64,000 nucleotides of DNA from Citrobacter amalonaticus (GTDB taxonomy: Bacteria; Pseudomonadota; Gammaproteobacteria; Enterobacterales; Enterobacteriaceae): the NCBI RefSeq assembly GCF_018252635.1, contig NZ_JAGTXM010000001.1, positions 186,122-250,121 on the forward strand. The letters run 5' to 3'. This document shows, piece after piece, positions 47,341 through 62,050 of this stretch; the stretch's first letter is position 1; each line of letters starts with the position of its first letter. The notes under the pieces were generated by a model, which saw only the letters and a list, made by a program, of their open reading frames with translations, did not search any database and was not told the origin of the DNA. A program made the position numbers and the translations under genes.

Positions 47341-50300
47341 TTACAAACTCCCCGCCGGACGACTTCTTCTGCCGGCAGAACTAAGCGTTTTTCCTGTTTG
47401 TCTACCATTTAAACTCTCCAGACGCATCTGGAAAGGCGGGAACGGCATATCGATACCGTGCTCGCGGAAGCCCGCCAGAATCAACTGATGAATTTCATGG
47501 CGCAGTGGCATACGGTGACCCATCTCAGCGGCGTAGATACGCAGTTCAAAGATCTGGATCCCCTGTTGCAGATCCACCAGGAAGACTTCCGGTGCCGGGT
47601 TGTCGATCACCAGCGAACAGCGATGCGCGGCGGTGAGCAGGATCTGCGTCACCTCCTCGCTGTTCACATCGGACGGGGCCGGAATGGTCAGCACTACACG
47701 CGTCACAGAATCGGACAGCGACCAGTTGATGAACTGCTCGGTGATAAACGCTTTGTTCGGCACGATGATCTCTTTGCGGTCCCAGTCGCTGATGGTGGTG
47801 GCGCGGGTATTGATTTTCGTAACGCTGCCGGTCAGATCGCGAATGGTTACCGTATCGCCAATACGAATCGGTTTTTCAAACAGGATGATCAGGCCGGAGA
47901 TAAAGTTGGCGAAGATTTCCTGCAAGCCAAAGCCCAGACCGACGCCGAGAGCCGCCACCAGCCATTGCAGTTTCGACCACTCAATCCCGATCATCGAGAA
48001 ACCTACCAGACCGCCAATCAGCATCAGCAGGTACTTGGTGATGGTGGTAATGGCGTAGCCGGTACCCGGCGTGAGATCGAGGTGTTGTAGCAATGCCAGT
48101 TCGAGAAGTGCAGGCAGATTACGCACCAACTGGGTGGTGATGATAAACACCAGAATCGCAATCAGCACCGCGCCCAGCGTAATCGGCTCTAAGCTTTCAA
48201 CACCTTGCACCGTCGAGGTGACGTCCCACAGTGAGATATTTTCGAGGAAGCCGAATGCGGAGTGAATTTCCGACCATAGCACAATGACCGACAGCAGGGC
48301 GATCAGCATCAGGATGGATCGCACCAGACGGAGCGACTGGGCGCTGATGGCATCAAGATCGACTTCACTCTCATCCACGTCGATAGCCCCTTCCAGACTG
48401 GTCGAATGGGCCGGTTCTTCTTCGCCACGGGCACGCTGGGCCAGCATTTCCGCGCGACGGTGCTTGGCGCGGTCAAAGGCCAGTCTGCGGCGCTGAATCA
48501 GCATCCAGCGGCGAATGACGTGGTAAATGACCAGCAGCAGGAACCAGATCGCGACGGAGGTTTCCAGGCGCGCCAGCAGCGCCTGTGACGTCGCCAGATA
48601 ACCCACGGCAGCCGCCAGTATTGCCACCACCGGCGCGCCGATCATCAGGTTCCACAGCATGCTGTTAACAATGTTGTCGCCGCTGCCCTCTTTATCGAGA
48701 TAGAGTGGAATACCGGCTTTTTTCAGGCTCAGGGTGACCAGCGCCAGCGCGCCGCAAATCAGAATAAAGCACAGGCGGCCGAGCGAGCCGGAGAACTCCC
48801 GATCGTTCAGGTTATCGAACATGATAAGCGCCATAATCAATGGCACGATAAGCCCAATACTCATCAGATAATAACGCATCGCACGCGACACGCGTTCGCG
48901 CGGCCAGCCGAAGTGGGCGATAAACAGGCCATTTGGCCGGGCAAACGCCGCACAAATCATGACCACCCACAGCAGCGGTACCGTCGCGGTGACGCCATCG
49001 CCGATTGCGACGGCAAGGGGATAAGGCCAGGCTTCGCGTAGCCCATACCCCAGCGTCATCCACAGCACTGGCAGCGGCGAGGCCACCAGTATCGACCAGA
49101 ACACGGTACGCAGCGTGAGCCAGAAGTGATCCTGCGTCACTTTGCCCACTCTGGCGGCGGAACGCTCCAGAAAACGGGTGAAGTGGCGACGCGAGTAGAT
49201 GCTGAAACCGACCAGAATCAGCGCGCCAAACAGTGGCAGCAGGGTTTCTCTGCTGGTCAGCATCATCACGCTGGCCTGACCTAACTGGCTGAAAGTGTCG
49301 AGTGAGATCAGCCGACGGAGATCCTGCACAATATCTATCGGCCAGGAGAACGACATCGGGCGAACGTCAGAGGTCCAGAACAGATAGCGGTGGGTTGCTT
49401 CGTTCACCTCTTTTAGCGCATCCTCAAGCTGGCTATTGGAGACTTTCAGTTTGGTCAGTTCGAGGATCAGCGTGTCGCCACCCTGTAACAGCGAATTCAG
49501 CAGCTCGCGTTGAGTGCGCAGTTGCGCTTCAAGAATACGGTTTTGCTCCGCGGTGAGCGGTTGTCCGTCCGCCTGATGGAGCTGGCGCAGCTGAGGCTGC
49601 TTGTTGAGCTGGTCTTCATAGCGTAGGCGCTGGACGCGCAGTTGCGCCATTTCAGTATCCAGTTGCTGGGGTTTGGGCATTTCCGGCAGACGTGCCACCT
49701 GGGCGCGTAACGCTTCGCCCAACAGGTTAGACGAACCTAACCATTGCGATTGTTCACGCAGCGTCGTCAACGCCTGACGTACCTGTTGGGTCTGGCTGGT
49801 GGCCTGACGCTGTTGAGACGCGACGAGATCCATGCGCTGCGCCTGCTGGTTCAGTGCGGCCGACAGTTCCCGGTTCACTTTGAACTGGGCGACAATATCC
49901 GGTGGTAAATCAGCGCTGTTCTCTGCCAGTAACTCGGTGCTTTCCAGCGCCTGTTCGGCTTCACGCTGGCGCTGGCTGTTGAGCTGGTTGCGCAGTGCCT
50001 GTAAATACGCATCCAGTTGCTGGCTCTGTTTTTCCGCCAGTTCGGATCGCAGACGCGCCAGTTCCTGACGGTTATTGGCCGAAAGCTGCGCCAGTTCCAG
50101 CTCATCAACCTGGGCTTTCAGGCGAGCCGATTCTGCCTGCATGCTGAAATTTTGCGCCTGGTTGAGCGGGCTATTGCCGGTAGCGGTGCCGATACGGCGT
50201 TCGATTTCGTTAAGCTGTCGGCGGGCGTCGGTTTGCTGCTGGGGAAGCTGGCTCAGCGAGTCGGCAATCTCACGAGCGCGCTCTTGCTCCTGCTGGGCCT

Positions 50301-50667
50301 GACGGCTCTTTTCCAGCAACTGGCTGCTGACCTGGAGAATCTCCTGATTCAACGCATCAGTAGTCATACCCGGCGAAACGCTGCGGGGTTCATCGCGCAG
50401 GCTGGTTAACTGTGCGCGCAGGCTGGCGGACATTTTTGGGAAATTATCGATAACCTGCTGATATTGCTGTGTACGCTCGAGTGAACCTTTACGCTCTTCG
50501 AGCGCATTCAACGCCGACTGAAGGGCTTCGACGACTTCGGGCTGGGCAGGCTTTGCGGATTTCGCCTGCTCCAGTTCCTGGGTGATTTGTTTGGCATCGG
50601 GGGCGGTTGCAGCGTACGCCCCCAGGCTGAGGCACCAGGCCATCAGAAACGCGATAATCAGGCGCAC
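47341..50667 (-). CDS. mscM: MscM, miniconductance mechanosensitive channel
   Basis: This very large 1108-residue MscS-family protein has a signal peptide, a long periplasmic coiled-coil region (about 25-470, many Gln-rich heptads), about 11 membrane helices and a C-terminal MscS fold (GLGFGLQEIFANFISGLIIL). It releases solutes on hypo-osmotic shock. It follows psd by 18 bp in the same operon, as in E. coli. Confidence 0.97.
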   Translation of the reverse strand: MRLIIAFLMAWCLSLGAYAATAPDAKQITQELEQAKSAKPAQPEVVEALQSALNALEERKGSLERTQQYQQVIDNFPKMSASLRAQLTSLRDEPRSVSPGMTTDALNQEILQVSSQLLEKSRQAQQEQERAREIADSLSQLPQQQTDARRQLNEIERRIGTATGNSPLNQAQNFSMQAESARLKAQVDELELAQLSANNRQELARLRSELAEKQSQQLDAYLQALRNQLNSQRQREAEQALESTELLAENSADLPPDIVAQFKVNRELSAALNQQAQRMDLVASQQRQATSQTQQVRQALTTLREQSQWLGSSNLLGEALRAQVARLPEMPKPQQLDTEMAQLRVQRLRYEDQLNKQPQLRQLHQADGQPLTAEQNRILEAQLRTQRELLNSLLQGGDTLILELTKLKVSNSQLEDALKEVNEATHRYLFWTSDVRPMSFSWPIDIVQDLRRLISLDTFSQLGQASVMMLTSRETLLPLFGALILVGFSIYSRRHFTRFLERSAARVGKVTQDHFWLTLRTVFWSILVASPLPVLWMTLGYGLREAWPYPLAVAIGDGVTATVPLLWVVMICAAFARPNGLFIAHFGWPRERVSRAMRYYLMSIGLIVPLIMALIMFDNLNDREFSGSLGRLCFILICGALALVTLSLKKAGIPLYLDKEGSGDNIVNSMLWNLMIGAPVVAILAAAVGYLATSQALLARLETSVAIWFLLLVIYHVIRRWMLIQRRRLAFDRAKHRRAEMLAQRARGEEEPAHSTSLEGAIDVDESEVDLDAISAQSLRLVRSILMLIALLSVIVLWSEIHSAFGFLENISLWDVTSTVQGVESLEPITLGAVLIAILVFIITTQLVRNLPALLELALLQHLDLTPGTGYAITTITKYLLMLIGGLVGFSMIGIEWSKLQWLVAALGVGLGFGLQEIFANFISGLIILFEKPIRIGDTVTIRDLTGSVTKINTRATTISDWDRKEIIVPNKAFITEQFINWSLSDSVTRVVLTIPAPSDVNSEEVTQILLTAAHRCSLVIDNPAPEVFLVDLQQGIQIFELRIYAAEMGHRMPLRHEIHQLILAGFREHGIDMPFPPFQMRLESLNGRQTGKTLSSAGRRSRPAGSL

Positions 50668-50685
50668 AGCAACGTCCTTCTGCGA

Positions 50686-51654
50686 TTAGGTTTCGTTTTT
50701 CTTATCATCAACCAGCGGGCTGGCGTCGTGTTCTGCCTGGATTTCTGCCTCTGGCAAAGGCGCAGGTTCTGCATCCGGTGCGACGAAGGTTTCTGTAGAA
50801 ATCGCCAGCGGCTGACCTATTTTGGTCACTGAGAGGCTTTCAAGCTGCTCGACCAGATTCACTTTGCCTGGCGCAAACAGGTTGATCACCGTGGAACCGA
50901 GTTTGAAGCGGCCCATTTCCTGACCCTTTAGCAGCGCTACGGAGCCTTCGCTTTCCCCGGCAGGCCAGGTCCAGCGTTTGATCACCCCTTCACGCGGCGG
51001 CGTAATGGTTCCCGCCCAGACGGTTTCGATACTGCCAACAATCGTAGCACCGACCAGAATTTGCGCCATTGGACCGAACTCCGTATCGAACAGGCAGATA
51101 ACACGTTCATTACGGGCAAACAGGTTCGGGACGTTCTGAGCGGTCAGATGGTTCACCGAGAACAGATCGCCCGGAACATAGATCATCTCACGCAGAATAC
51201 CGTTGCACGGCATATGCACGCGGTGGTAATCGCGCGGTGACAAATAGGTGGTCACAAACGAGCCGTTACGAAACAGATCCGCCATCAGGTAGTTGCCAGC
51301 CAGTAGGGCTTCCAGGCTGTAGTTGTGGCCTTTGGCCTGCAGGATCTTATCTTCTTCGATAGCGCCTAACTGACTGATGACGCCGTCAGCCGGCATAACC
51401 AGCACATTCGGATCGGTATTCAGCGGGCGAACGTCGTCACGCAGAGGGCGGACAAAGAAATCATTGAATGAGCGATAGCTGGCGGTATCCGGCTTCTGCG
51501 CTTCTTTCATATCGACCTTGTAGTACTTCACGAACAGATCGATAACCAGTTTAGTCAGCCATCCCGCTCGTTTGCTCGCGCCCCAGCCCGCCAGGCGAGT
51601 GAGCCATAGTTTCGGCAGAATGTATTGTAGCGAAAGTTTAAATGAGTTTAACAA
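50686..51654 (-). CDS. psd: Phosphatidylserine decarboxylase proenzyme
   Basis: The 322-residue proenzyme self-cleaves in the LGST motif ([11 protein letters not shown], Ser near 254) to form the pyruvoyl group and then makes phosphatidylethanolamine at the inner membrane. Length equals E. coli Psd. The C-terminal tail is Pro/Glu/Ala-rich and variable. Confidence 0.98.
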   Translation of the reverse strand: MLNSFKLSLQYILPKLWLTRLAGWGASKRAGWLTKLVIDLFVKYYKVDMKEAQKPDTASYRSFNDFFVRPLRDDVRPLNTDPNVLVMPADGVISQLGAIEEDKILQAKGHNYSLEALLAGNYLMADLFRNGSFVTTYLSPRDYHRVHMPCNGILREMIYVPGDLFSVNHLTAQNVPNLFARNERVICLFDTEFGPMAQILVGATIVGSIETVWAGTITPPREGVIKRWTWPAGESEGSVALLKGQEMGRFKLGSTVINLFAPGKVNLVEQLESLSVTKIGQPLAISTETFVAPDAEPAPLPEAEIQAEHDASPLVDDKKNET

Positions 51655-51749
51655 GGTAGCCTCCAGGCTATTGTTTTGTCGTTCCTGACCCGGCGTTCAC
51701 GCCGGATCCTGAAAAAGGGGGACGATTCTAACGATGCTTAGCTTAGTTG

Positions 51750-52802
51750 TCAGTCATCGGTATCAGAAAAGTTTTTACGCGTTTTTACCTGCGACATACT
51801 TTCGAGAATACGGTGATAATTTTCGAAACGCGTTTCCGCAATTTTCCCGTCCTCTACGGCGGCACGGATGGCGCAGCCAGGGTCAGCGTCGTGTTTACAG
51901 TCACGATATTTGCACAGTCCCAGATAGTCATGAAATTCGACAAAGCCATGGGTGATTTGTTCCGGCTCCAGGTGCCACAAACCGAACTCACGCACGCCAG
52001 GGGAATCAATGACATCGCCGCCATGCGGGAAATGATAGAGGCGGGCAGCGGTAGTGGTGTGCTGTCCCAGACCGGAGTTGTCGGAAACATCGTTGGTAAG
52101 AATGGCTTCCTGCAACCCCAGCAGCGCGTTGAGCAGACTGGATTTACCGACGCCGGACTGGCCGGCAAAGATGCTGATACGTCCGGTCAGCGCTTCTTCC
52201 AACGGTTTAAGGCCATCCTGAGTATGGCTGGAGACCATCAGCACGCGATAGCCGATGTTGCGATAGATATCCATCTGCTCATTCACAAACGCCAGGCTTT
52301 CGTCATCCAGCAGATCGATTTTGTTGAGTACGATGATCGGTTCAACCTGCAGCGTTTTGCAGGCCACCAGATACCTGTCGATAATATTCAGCGACAGCTC
52401 CGGTAAGATCGCGGAGACAATGACAATCTGGTCGATGTTAGCGGCAATGGGTTTTACGCCATCGTAAAAGTCCGGACGCGTCAGTACCGAGGTACGCTCA
52501 TGTACCGCTTCGACGATTCCTTTGACGTTGACGCCTTCTGCCGCCGCTTTGCCGGGACGCCAGACCACTCGGTCGCCGGTTACCAGCGAGCGGATCGTCC
52601 GGCGAATGTTACAGCGGTGAATTTCACCGTCTGCAGATTCGACGTCGGCATGCATGCCAAAACGGCTAATGACGATACCTTCAGCGGTCTCGCCAAACAG
52701 GTTGTCATCGTAGTCCGGCTTCTCCTTAGACGTTTTAAGTCGACGCTGGTGATTAGCGTTCACGCGGCGCTGTTGGCCTTTGGAGAGTTTATTTTTACTC
52801 AA
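51750..52802 (-). CDS. rsgA: RsgA, small-subunit ribosome biogenesis GTPase
   Basis: The 350-residue protein is a circularly permuted GTPase: OB domain, then NKIDLL (G4), GQSGVGKSS (G1) and DSPGVREFG (G3), and a zinc finger ([14 protein letters not shown]). It matures the 30S decoding centre. The TTG at 52802 is used because AGGAG lies 9 bp upstream and the product then starts [13 protein letters not shown], as in E. coli. The longer in-frame start lies upstream of the Shine-Dalgarno. Confidence 0.96.
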   Translation of the reverse strand: MSKNKLSKGQQRRVNANHQRRLKTSKEKPDYDDNLFGETAEGIVISRFGMHADVESADGEIHRCNIRRTIRSLVTGDRVVWRPGKAAAEGVNVKGIVEAVHERTSVLTRPDFYDGVKPIAANIDQIVIVSAILPELSLNIIDRYLVACKTLQVEPIIVLNKIDLLDDESLAFVNEQMDIYRNIGYRVLMVSSHTQDGLKPLEEALTGRISIFAGQSGVGKSSLLNALLGLQEAILTNDVSDNSGLGQHTTTAARLYHFPHGGDVIDSPGVREFGLWHLEPEQITHGFVEFHDYLGLCKYRDCKHDADPGCAIRAAVEDGKIAETRFENYHRILESMSQVKTRKNFSDTDD

Positions 52803-52908
52803 TCGTACTGGCTCCTGGTCGCCCATGTGGGGCAAAACATCTATGATACACACAATTCTAGATGAGAGTAGTCACACTGAATGTGACGCATGAGGGGTGG
52901 AAAATAGC

Positions 52909-53454
52909 ATGAGTGCCAATGAAAACAACCTGATTTGGATTGATCTTGAGATGACCGGTCTGGATCCCGAGCGCGATCGCATAATTGAAATCGCCACGCT
53001 GGTCACCGATGCCAACCTGAATATTCTGGCTGAAGGGCCGACCATCGCTGTTCATCAGTCCGATGAACAACTGGCGCTGATGGATGACTGGAACGTGCGT
53101 ACCCATACCGGCAGTGGGCTGGTGGAACGTGTAAAGGCGAGCACGATGGGCGATCGCGAAGCGGAACTGGCGACACTTGAATTTTTGAAAGCGTGGGTGC
53201 CGGCGGGTAAGTCACCGATCTGCGGCAACAGCATTGGGCAAGATCGCCGCTTTTTGTTTAAGTACATGCCGGAACTGGAAGCGTATTTCCACTACCGTTA
53301 TCTGGATGTGAGTACTTTGAAAGAACTGGCGCGTCGCTGGAAACCCGAAATTCTGGACGGTTTGAGCAAGGAGGGATCACATAAGGCGATGGACGATATC
53401 CGTGAGTCGGTGGCGGAGCTGGCCTATTACCGTGAGAACTTTATAAAGTTGTAA
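52909..53454 (+). CDS. orn: Oligoribonuclease
   Basis: The 181-residue DEDDh 3'-5' exonuclease has IDLEMTG (Asp12, Glu14) and the later Asp and His positions ([10 protein letters not shown]). It degrades 2- to 5-nt RNAs, including pGpG. The ATG at 52909 gives [16 protein letters not shown] lies upstream. It is divergent from rsgA. Confidence 0.98.
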   Translation: MSANENNLIWIDLEMTGLDPERDRIIEIATLVTDANLNILAEGPTIAVHQSDEQLALMDDWNVRTHTGSGLVERVKASTMGDREAELATLEFLKAWVPAGKSPICGNSIGQDRRFLFKYMPELEAYFHYRYLDVSTLKELARRWKPEILDGLSKEGSHKAMDDIRESVAELAYYRENFIKL

Positions 53455-53563
53455 GTTTGTAACGTGGCAGGCTTGCACTGTCGGGCTTTTGTCGCTAAAT
53501 TGTGCAGCCTGCCGATTAATTAATCATTTGAACCTGATTTCAAAAAAATCGCTTTTAGAGGGG

Positions 53564-53591
53564 TTGCAGGCGGGAAGATTTCTCGTATAAT
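53564..53591 (+). promoter_or_regulatory. Promoter of the tRNA-Gly operon
   Basis: TTGCAG and TATAAT are separated by 16 bp, followed by the GC-rich discriminator GCGCCTCCC, about 50 bp before the first tRNA. Confidence 0.85.
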
Positions 53592-53640
53592 GCGCCTCCC
53601 GTAACGACAGAGAATTACACGTTACGACAGCAACAAATTT

Positions 53641-53716
<76 letters not shown>

Positions 53717-53803
53717 AAATTTGAAAGTGCTTATCTGTCAGGCACAGACACACCCAATCGCAGAATTTCGAAGTGCGACAGCAGTTTGAAAGACGAAGAT
53801 TAA

Positions 53804-53879
<76 letters not shown>

Positions 53880-53960
53880 AAATTTGAAAGTGCTTCTTAG
53901 CACGGACCACCCAATCGCAGGATTTCGAATTGCGACAGCAGTTTGAAAGACGAAGATTAT

Positions 53961-54036
<76 letters not shown>

Positions 54037-54122
54037 AATTCTTATCTCCAGAAAATCAACCACAGTGCATTTATGCGTTGGGGTCGTTTTGTTTTACATC
54101 TGTCACACTCTTGTGAACAGAG

Positions 54123-54131
54123 TTATCCACA
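54123..54131 (+). promoter_or_regulatory. DnaA box consensus
   Basis: TTATCCACA is a perfect R1-type DnaA box in the 269-bp gap between glyY and the 3' end of queG. The rest of the gap is AT-rich with no gene seen. Confidence 0.5.
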
Positions 54132-54305
54132 GCTTGAGATTTTTCTTCGAAATATTCAGATACTTCGCCAGGTGAATAGTTTCTCTATAACTATCTGAAT
54201 TAACACTTAAAACTAAGATTTCAAATTGTTAATGGGATCACTTGACGATTTTCTCGTTCTTGAATAGCAATGTGTTTTTATTTTTATTCACAGCCTGTGG
54301 AAGAT

Positions 54306-55443
54306 TCAGGCATCCCGCGGTAATCCCTTCTCGATCGCGTTGACCAGTCGTCTTTGTTTTGGTGATTGCACGTCGACCACGCAGGCGTTTCGCTTCGCAA
54401 TTTGCTGCGCGACGGCCCATTCAATATGCTCATCAAGAAGTGGGTGCTCACCCCTGCGGCTTTCCAGCGCGGAAAGGACGTCGTCGCTCCAGGGGGCATT
54501 GCCAAGTGCCACCGCTATATTACGCAGCCAGCGCAGATGACCAATACGACGAATGGCTGAACCTTCCGTGACTTTTAGGAACCAGGCTTCATTCCTGGCG
54601 AACAGCTCAATTAACTCGGGCGCATGAAGTGGCTTACGTGGGCTGAAATCATCTTCATCGGTTAATTGCGAGTAGCGATTCCATGGGCAAATCAACTGGC
54701 AGTCATCACAACCGTAGATCCTATTGCCCATGAGTGGCCGCAATGCTTCTGGGATTGCGCCTTCCAGTTCGATGGTGAGGTAGGAGATGCAGCGGCGCGC
54801 ATCCACCGTGTAAGGGGCGACAATCGCACCGGTCGGGCAGGTGGTGATGCAGGCGACGCATTTCCCACATCCTTCGGCCATGGGAGCGTCAACCGGCAGG
54901 GGTAAATCAATCAGTAATTCACCGAGAAAGAAAAACGATCCGGCTTCGCGGTTCAGGATGAGTGAGTGCTTACCTGTCCATCCAAGACCCGCTTTTTCCG
55001 CCAATGGGCGCTCAAGTATGGGCGCAGAGTCAACAAAAGGTCTAAAATTCAGCGAGGCACAGTGCTGCTGAATCCTCTCACCCAGCTTTTTGAGGCGGTT
55101 TCGCACAAGTTTATGGTAGTCGCGGCCCAGGGCGTAGCGGCTGATATAACCCTGCGTGGGATTTTTCAGCGTACTGGCAAACGCGGCGTGGGCGGGGAGA
55201 TAATTCATGCGCACGCTGATGACGCGAAGCGTGCCGGGCAGCAGTTCATGGGGACGCGCGCGCATCATACCGTGGCGCGCCATCCAGTCCATTTCGCCGT
55301 GGTATTGTTTGTCCAGCCACGCCTGCAGTTTGGGTTCGGACTCGCTCAGGTCAGTATCGGTAATACCGACCTGCTGAAAGCCCAGTTCCAGCCCCCACTG
55401 CTTAATGTTTTGCGCTAACTGATTGAGATCGAGGGGCTCTGAC

Positions 55444-55445
<2 letters not shown>
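54306..55445 (-). CDS. queG: QueG, epoxyqueuosine reductase
   Basis: The 379-residue cobalamin-dependent enzyme has two 4Fe-4S sets (CGKCVACITTCPTG and CDDCQLICPWN). It performs the last step of queuosine synthesis in tRNA. The ATG at 55445 gives MSEPLDLNQLAQNIK and the E. coli length. Its start codon overlaps the nnr start codon on the other strand (CATG). Confidence 0.96.
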
Positions 55446-57424
<1,979 letters not shown>

Positions 57425-57440
57425 CCTTAAAGGTGGCGGG

Positions 57441-58769
57441 ATGATTTATCGCATCAGAAATGGGTTGGTGGCCATGCTGGTTCTGCTGTGCGCGCAGGCC
57501 GGGGCTGCCAGCCTCTCCGATATACAAGTCTCTAACGGCGATCGGCAGGCGCGTATCACGCTCAGCTTCATTGGCGATCCTGATTATGCCTTTTCCCATG
57601 AAGGCAAACGTACCGTTGCGCTGGATATTAAACAAACGGGGGTCATTCAGGGGCTTCCGCTGAGGTTTAGCGGTAACAACCTGGTGAAGACCATTCGTTC
57701 CGGCACGGCGAAAGATCCACAGTCGCTACGACTGATGGTGGATTTAACCGAAAACGGGAAAACCGAGGCGGTAAAACGGCAGAATGGCGGAAACTACACG
57801 GTGGTCTTTACCATTAACGCCGATACGCCTCCGCCGCCACCTGCTCCTGTCGTTGCGAAACGCGTGGAAACGCCGGTAGTGACGCCGCGTCCGAGTGAAC
57901 CTGCGCGAAATCCGTTTAAAACCAGTAACGATCGCACCACCGTCGTGACCAGTAGCAATACGGCGACGCGCCCTGCGGCCAGGGCGACATCCGGCAATGG
58001 TGACAAAGTGGTGATCGCCATTGATGCCGGGCACGGTGGGCAGGACCCCGGCGCGATCGGTCCCGGCGGTACGCGAGAGAAAAATGTCACCATCGCGGTG
58101 GCCCGTAAACTGCGCACACTGCTTAATGACGATCCGATGTTTAAAGGCGTGTTAACCCGTGATGGAGATTATTTTATCTCTGTAATGGGGCGCTCTGACG
58201 TGGCGCGTAAGCAAAACGCCAACTTTCTGGTATCGATTCACGCCGATGCCGCACCCAATCGTAGCGCTACCGGAGCCTCCGTGTGGGTGCTGTCGAACCG
58301 GCGGGCCAATAGCGAAATGGCGAACTGGCTTGAAGAACATGAAAAACAGTCGGAGCTATTGGGCGGCGCGGGGGATGTGCTGGCAAACAGCCAGGCCGAT
58401 CCATACCTAAGCCAGGCGGTGCTGGATTTGCAGTTCGGCCATTCCCAACGCGTAGGGTATGATGTGGCAACCAACATGTTGGGCCAGCTAGAACGGATTG
58501 GGTCACTGCATAAACGACGCCCTGAGCATGCCAGCCTGGGCGTTCTGCGTTCGCCGGATATTCCGTCGGTGCTGGTGGAAACCGGGTTTATCAGTAATCA
58601 CAGTGAAGAACGTCTGTTGGCGAGCGATGCGTATCAGCAGCAGTTGGCCGATGCGATTTACAAAGGACTGCGTAACTACTTCCAGGCGCATCCGATGCAG
58701 TCTGCCCCGCAGGGAAGTGCGGCGCAAACCGCGAGCGCCGCGACGCCGGGTGAGTCGTTGATCAACTAA
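57441..58769 (+). CDS. amiB: AmiB, N-acetylmuramoyl-L-alanine amidase
   Basis: The 442-residue periplasmic amidase has a signal peptide, an AMIN domain (about 25-130), a Pro-rich linker and an Amidase_3 zinc domain ([34 protein letters not shown]). It splits septal peptidoglycan and is activated by EnvC. Confidence 0.97.
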   Translation: MIYRIRNGLVAMLVLLCAQAGAASLSDIQVSNGDRQARITLSFIGDPDYAFSHEGKRTVALDIKQTGVIQGLPLRFSGNNLVKTIRSGTAKDPQSLRLMVDLTENGKTEAVKRQNGGNYTVVFTINADTPPPPPAPVVAKRVETPVVTPRPSEPARNPFKTSNDRTTVVTSSNTATRPAARATSGNGDKVVIAIDAGHGGQDPGAIGPGGTREKNVTIAVARKLRTLLNDDPMFKGVLTRDGDYFISVMGRSDVARKQNANFLVSIHADAAPNRSATGASVWVLSNRRANSEMANWLEEHEKQSELLGGAGDVLANSQADPYLSQAVLDLQFGHSQRVGYDVATNMLGQLERIGSLHKRRPEHASLGVLRSPDIPSVLVETGFISNHSEERLLASDAYQQQLADAIYKGLRNYFQAHPMQSAPQGSAAQTASAATPGESLIN

Positions 58770-58778
58770 GGAATTAGC

Positions 58779-60641
58779 ATGCCGATTCAGGTGTTACCGC
58801 CACAACTGGCGAACCAGATTGCCGCAGGTGAGGTGGTTGAACGACCTGCATCGGTGGTCAAAGAGCTGGTGGAAAACAGCATTGATGCCGGGGCGACGCG
58901 TATCGACATTGATATCGAACGCGGCGGCGCGAAGCTGATTCGCATCCGTGACAATGGTTGCGGGATCAAGAAGGACGAACTGGCGCTGGCGCTGGCGCGA
59001 CATGCCACCAGTAAAATAGCGTCGCTTGACGATCTGGAAGCGATCATCAGCCTCGGTTTTCGCGGCGAAGCGCTGGCGAGTATCAGTTCGGTATCTCGCC
59101 TGACCCTCACGTCACGCCCTGCAGAGCAGCAGGAAGCCTGGCAAGCCTACGCCGAAGGGCGCGACATGGATGTGACGGTCAAACCGGCCGCCCATCCGGT
59201 GGGCACTACGCTGGAAGTGCTTGATCTGTTCTACAACACGCCCGCCCGGCGCAAGTTTATGCGCACCGAGAAAACTGAATTCAACCATATTGACGAGATC
59301 ATCCGGCGCATTGCGTTGGCGCGTTTTGATGTAACGATCAATTTGACGCACAACGGCAAAATGGTGCGGCAGTATCGTGCGGTAGCGAAAGACGGGCCGC
59401 AAGAGCGCCGTCTGGGTGCCATTTGCGGTACGCCGTTTCTTGAGCACGCACTGGCAATTGAGTGGCAGCATGGCGATTTAACCTTACGCGGTTGGGTCGC
59501 CGATCCCCATCACACCACGACGGCGCTGGCGGAAATTCAGTACTGCTACGTCAACGGACGCATGATGCGTGACAGGCTGATCAACCACGCGATTCGTCAG
59601 GCCTGTGAAGATAAGCTGGGCGCCGATCAGCAGCCCGCCTTTGTGCTCTACCTTGAGATTGACCCGCATCAGGTGGATGTCAACGTGCATCCGGCCAAAC
59701 ACGAAGTCCGTTTTCATCAGTCGCGCCTGGTGCATGACTTTATTTACCAGGGGGTACTGAGCGTGCTGCAACAGCAGCTTGAATCGCCATTGCCGCTGGA
59801 AGCAGAAGGCGACCCCGTGTCCCGGCACGTTCCGGAAAACCGCGTGGCCGCTGGGCGTAACCATTTTGCTGAGCCGGCACAGGCCCGCGAACCCGCAGTT
59901 TCGCGCTATGTTCCCACACCGTCAGCGGGCAGTAGCGCGCCGCGCCCGTCGGCGGCAAGCTGGCCGCACGCTCAACCGGGTTACCAGAAACAGCAGGGCG
60001 AGGTGTATCGTCAGCTCCTGCAAACGCCGACATCTGGGACAACATCGCCCGCGGCGAAACCTGCGGCATCGGCGCTGGCGGGGCACAGTCAGAGCTTTGG
60101 TCGTGTGCTCACTATTGTGGGCAACGACTGTGCGTTGCTGGAACGCGAAGGGAATATTCACCTGCTGGCGCTGCCCGTTGCAGAACGCTGGCTACGTCAG
60201 GCGCAGCTTTCGCCGGGAGAGGGACAGGTTTGCGCTCAGCCCTTGCTGATCCCACTGCGGTTAAAAGTCTCTGCGGATGAAAAGGCCGCGCTGGAAAACG
60301 CCCAGGACGCGCTGGTGGAGTTAGGGATTGAATTTCAGGCAGATGCCCAGCATGTGACCATTCGGGCGGTGCCTTTACCCTTACGCCAACAAAATTTACA
60401 AATCTTGATTCCTGAACTGATAGGCTACCTGACGCAACAGTCAGCGCGTGAACCTGGTAATCTGGCGCAGTGGATTGCGCGTAATCTGATAAGTGAGCAT
60501 GCGCAGTGGACAATGGCTCAGGCTATTACCCTGTTGGCTGATGTGGAGCGGCTATGCCCACAGCTCGTGAAGGCACCGCCAGGTGGTCTGTTACAACCTG
60601 TTGATTTACATACGGCGATGAATGCCCTGAAACATGAGTGA
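58779..60641 (+). CDS. mutL: MutL, DNA mismatch repair protein
   Basis: The 620-residue protein has GHKL ATPase motifs ([30 protein letters not shown]), a Pro/Ala-rich linker (about 340-430) and a C-terminal dimerisation domain lacking the endonuclease motif, as in enterics. It links MutS to MutH and UvrD. It overlaps miaA by 8 bp. Confidence 0.98.
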   Translation: MPIQVLPPQLANQIAAGEVVERPASVVKELVENSIDAGATRIDIDIERGGAKLIRIRDNGCGIKKDELALALARHATSKIASLDDLEAIISLGFRGEALASISSVSRLTLTSRPAEQQEAWQAYAEGRDMDVTVKPAAHPVGTTLEVLDLFYNTPARRKFMRTEKTEFNHIDEIIRRIALARFDVTINLTHNGKMVRQYRAVAKDGPQERRLGAICGTPFLEHALAIEWQHGDLTLRGWVADPHHTTTALAEIQYCYVNGRMMRDRLINHAIRQACEDKLGADQQPAFVLYLEIDPHQVDVNVHPAKHEVRFHQSRLVHDFIYQGVLSVLQQQLESPLPLEAEGDPVSRHVPENRVAAGRNHFAEPAQAREPAVSRYVPTPSAGSSAPRPSAASWPHAQPGYQKQQGEVYRQLLQTPTSGTTSPAAKPAASALAGHSQSFGRVLTIVGNDCALLEREGNIHLLALPVAERWLRQAQLSPGEGQVCAQPLLIPLRLKVSADEKAALENAQDALVELGIEFQADAQHVTIRAVPLPLRQQNLQILIPELIGYLTQQSAREPGNLAQWIARNLISEHAQWTMAQAITLLADVERLCPQLVKAPPGGLLQPVDLHTAMNALKHE

Positions 60642-61584
60642 TATCAGTAAGGCGAGCCTGCCAAAGGCAATTTTTCTGATGGGGCCAACGGCCTCGGGTA
60701 AAACGGCGCTAGCGATTGAATTGCGTAAAGTTTTGCCAGTAGAGTTGATAAGCGTCGATTCTGCCCTTATTTACAAAGGGATGGATATCGGGACGGCGAA
60801 GCCGGACGCTGAAGAGTTAACGGCGGCTCCGCACCGATTGCTGGATATTCGCGATCCGTCGCAGGCGTATTCAGCCGCGGATTTCCGCCGTGATGCGTTG
60901 GCGGAGATGAGTGAAATCACTGCCGCGGGGCGTATTCCGCTGTTAGTGGGCGGTACGATGTTGTATTTCAAGGCATTACTGGAAGGTCTTTCGCCGTTAC
61001 CGTCGGCAGACCCGCAGGTGAGGGCCAGAATTGAGCAACAGGCGGCTGAGCTTGGGTGGGATGCGTTGCACCAGCAGCTACAGACAATCGATCCAATTGC
61101 TGCTGCGCGTATTCATCCAAATGATCCGCAAAGACTTTCCCGGGCACTGGAAGTTTTTTTCATTTCGGGTAAAACTTTAACGGAACTGACGCAAACGTCA
61201 GGCGATGCTTTACCGTACCAGGTGTATCAGTTTGCCATCGCCCCAGCGAGCCGTGAGCTGTTGCATCAACGCATCGAGCAGCGTTTTCATCAGATGTTGG
61301 CTTCAGGATTTGAAGCAGAAGTTCGGGCGCTTTTTGCCCGTGGAGATTTGCATACGGACTTGCCTTCCATTCGTTGTGTGGGATACCGCCAGATGTGGTC
61401 ATATCTTGAAGGTGAAATATCATACGATGAAATGGTTTATAGAGGTGTTTGCGCCACGAGGCAGTTGGCAAAGCGCCAGGTAACCTGGTTACGCGGTTGG
61501 GAAGGAGTGCACTGGCTTGACAGTGAGAACCCTGAACAGGCGCGGAACGAAGTATTACAGGTTGTTGGTGCTATCGCGAACTGA
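60634..61584 (+). CDS. miaA: MiaA, tRNA dimethylallyltransferase
   Basis: The 316-residue enzyme has the P-loop GPTASGKT (about 17-24) and the DMAPP site region ([19 protein letters not shown]). It adds the isopentenyl group to A37 of UNN-decoding tRNAs. It is cotranscribed with mutL and hfq. Confidence 0.98.
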   Translation: MSDISKASLPKAIFLMGPTASGKTALAIELRKVLPVELISVDSALIYKGMDIGTAKPDAEELTAAPHRLLDIRDPSQAYSAADFRRDALAEMSEITAAGRIPLLVGGTMLYFKALLEGLSPLPSADPQVRARIEQQAAELGWDALHQQLQTIDPIAAARIHPNDPQRLSRALEVFFISGKTLTELTQTSGDALPYQVYQFAIAPASRELLHQRIEQRFHQMLASGFEAEVRALFARGDLHTDLPSIRCVGYRQMWSYLEGEISYDEMVYRGVCATRQLAKRQVTWLRGWEGVHWLDSENPEQARNEVLQVVGAIAN

Positions 61585-61655
61585 ATGTGTACAATTAAGG
61601 CGTATCGTGCGCAATTTTCAGAATCGAAAGATTCAAAGTACAAATAAGCATATAA

Positions 61656-61976
<321 letters not shown>

Positions 61977-62050
61977 GGTTTTTGGCTGTTTTACACACGG
62001 GGAGCCAGAATTTCTGCGTTCCCCGCTGATCTATATTGAGGGGTTGACGC

